Below are positions 63,917 to 64,000 of a DNA stretch of 64,000 nucleotides, in pieces. Every line of letters begins with the position of its first letter. Positions within the stretch are counted from its first letter, which is position 1. The DNA lies in assembly GCA_963741625.1 (NCBI GenBank), contig CAVUIT010000022.1, positions 89,214-153,213 on the forward strand, in the 5' to 3' direction. The DNA is from CAWBBA01 sp963741625. GTDB lineage: Bacteria > Desulfobacterota > Desulfomonilia > Desulfomonilales > Desulfomonilaceae. Both the position numbers and the translations under genes were made by a program. The notes below the pieces were generated by a model that saw only the letters and a program-made list of their open reading frames with translations, ran no database searches and was not told the DNA's origin.

Positions 63917-64000
63917 AGCGATGCCGTTAAGACGGACCCCATTATGAATTATCCGCAAATTCCGAAGAGACCGTGGTTTCAAGGGATTATACCGCAAGTT

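Overview
The window looks like chromosomal DNA of a strictly anaerobic Desulfobacterota (former Deltaproteobacteria), probably a propionate-oxidising or propionate-forming sulfate reducer or syntroph. This rests on a complete methylmalonyl-CoA block (propionyl-CoA synthetase, transcarboxylase-type subunits, split B12-dependent mutase, succinyl-CoA synthetase) beside a large surface-glycan locus. The species cannot be named from the sequence alone.

Region 1 (about 0.1-10 kb): prpE and a carboxyltransferase (5S-like) on +, then convergent on - the operon sucC-sucD-12S carboxyltransferase-mutase B12 subunit-biotin carrier-mutase catalytic subunit. Together they interconvert propionyl-CoA, methylmalonyl-CoA and succinyl-CoA/succinate while moving a carboxyl group through biotin. 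The 12S gene carries a single-base frameshift as given.

Region 2 (10-12 kb): two small + strand genes (a cupin and a hypothetical protein) separated by an attC-like imperfect hairpin, suggesting captured integron-type cassettes without an integrase in view.

Region 3 (12-46 kb, essentially all -): a glycan locus. It holds a legionaminic/sialic-acid-type nonulosonate set (PtmE-like nucleotidyltransferase, LegB-like dehydratase, two LegG/NeuC-like epimerases, LegH/NeuD, LegI/NeuB, LegF/NeuA), two B12-binding radical SAM proteins, glycosyltransferases, methyltransferases, acyltransferases, an asparagine synthase, a flippase, and a CDP-deoxysugar set (rfbF, rfbG, 3,5-epimerase, C-methyltransferase, aminotransferase, formyltransferase). 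A winged-helix regulator lies at the upstream end. An IS630-family insertion has cut a GT2 gene exactly at a TA. legG copy 2 and neuB carry single-base frameshifts, and a 213-bp-period duplication damages the formyltransferase gene.

Region 4 (46.6-61.4 kb): an integrative element in the 3' end of a tRNA with anticodon CAU. A 31-bp repeat bounds it, paired 10-bp arm-type repeats sit about 52 bp inside each end, and a tyrosine integrase lies at the right end. Cargo is mostly small unknown genes, an HNH nuclease, a secreted PLD-type nuclease, a Sel1-repeat protein, cysteine-rich secreted proteins and several predicted small RNAs. Its most notable gene encodes a 754-residue fusion of a GHKL ATPase (Topo VI B-like) and a Spo11/Topo VI A-like half with catalytic Tyr and Toprim motifs, i.e. 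a topoisomerase VIII-like type IIB enzyme.

Region 5 (61.4-64 kb): three secreted proteins in a tandemly duplicated arrangement, ending in a second, degenerate copy of the tRNA 3' end preceded by its own 11-bp tandem repeat at the same spacing. This looks like the worn end of an older element inserted at the same tRNA.
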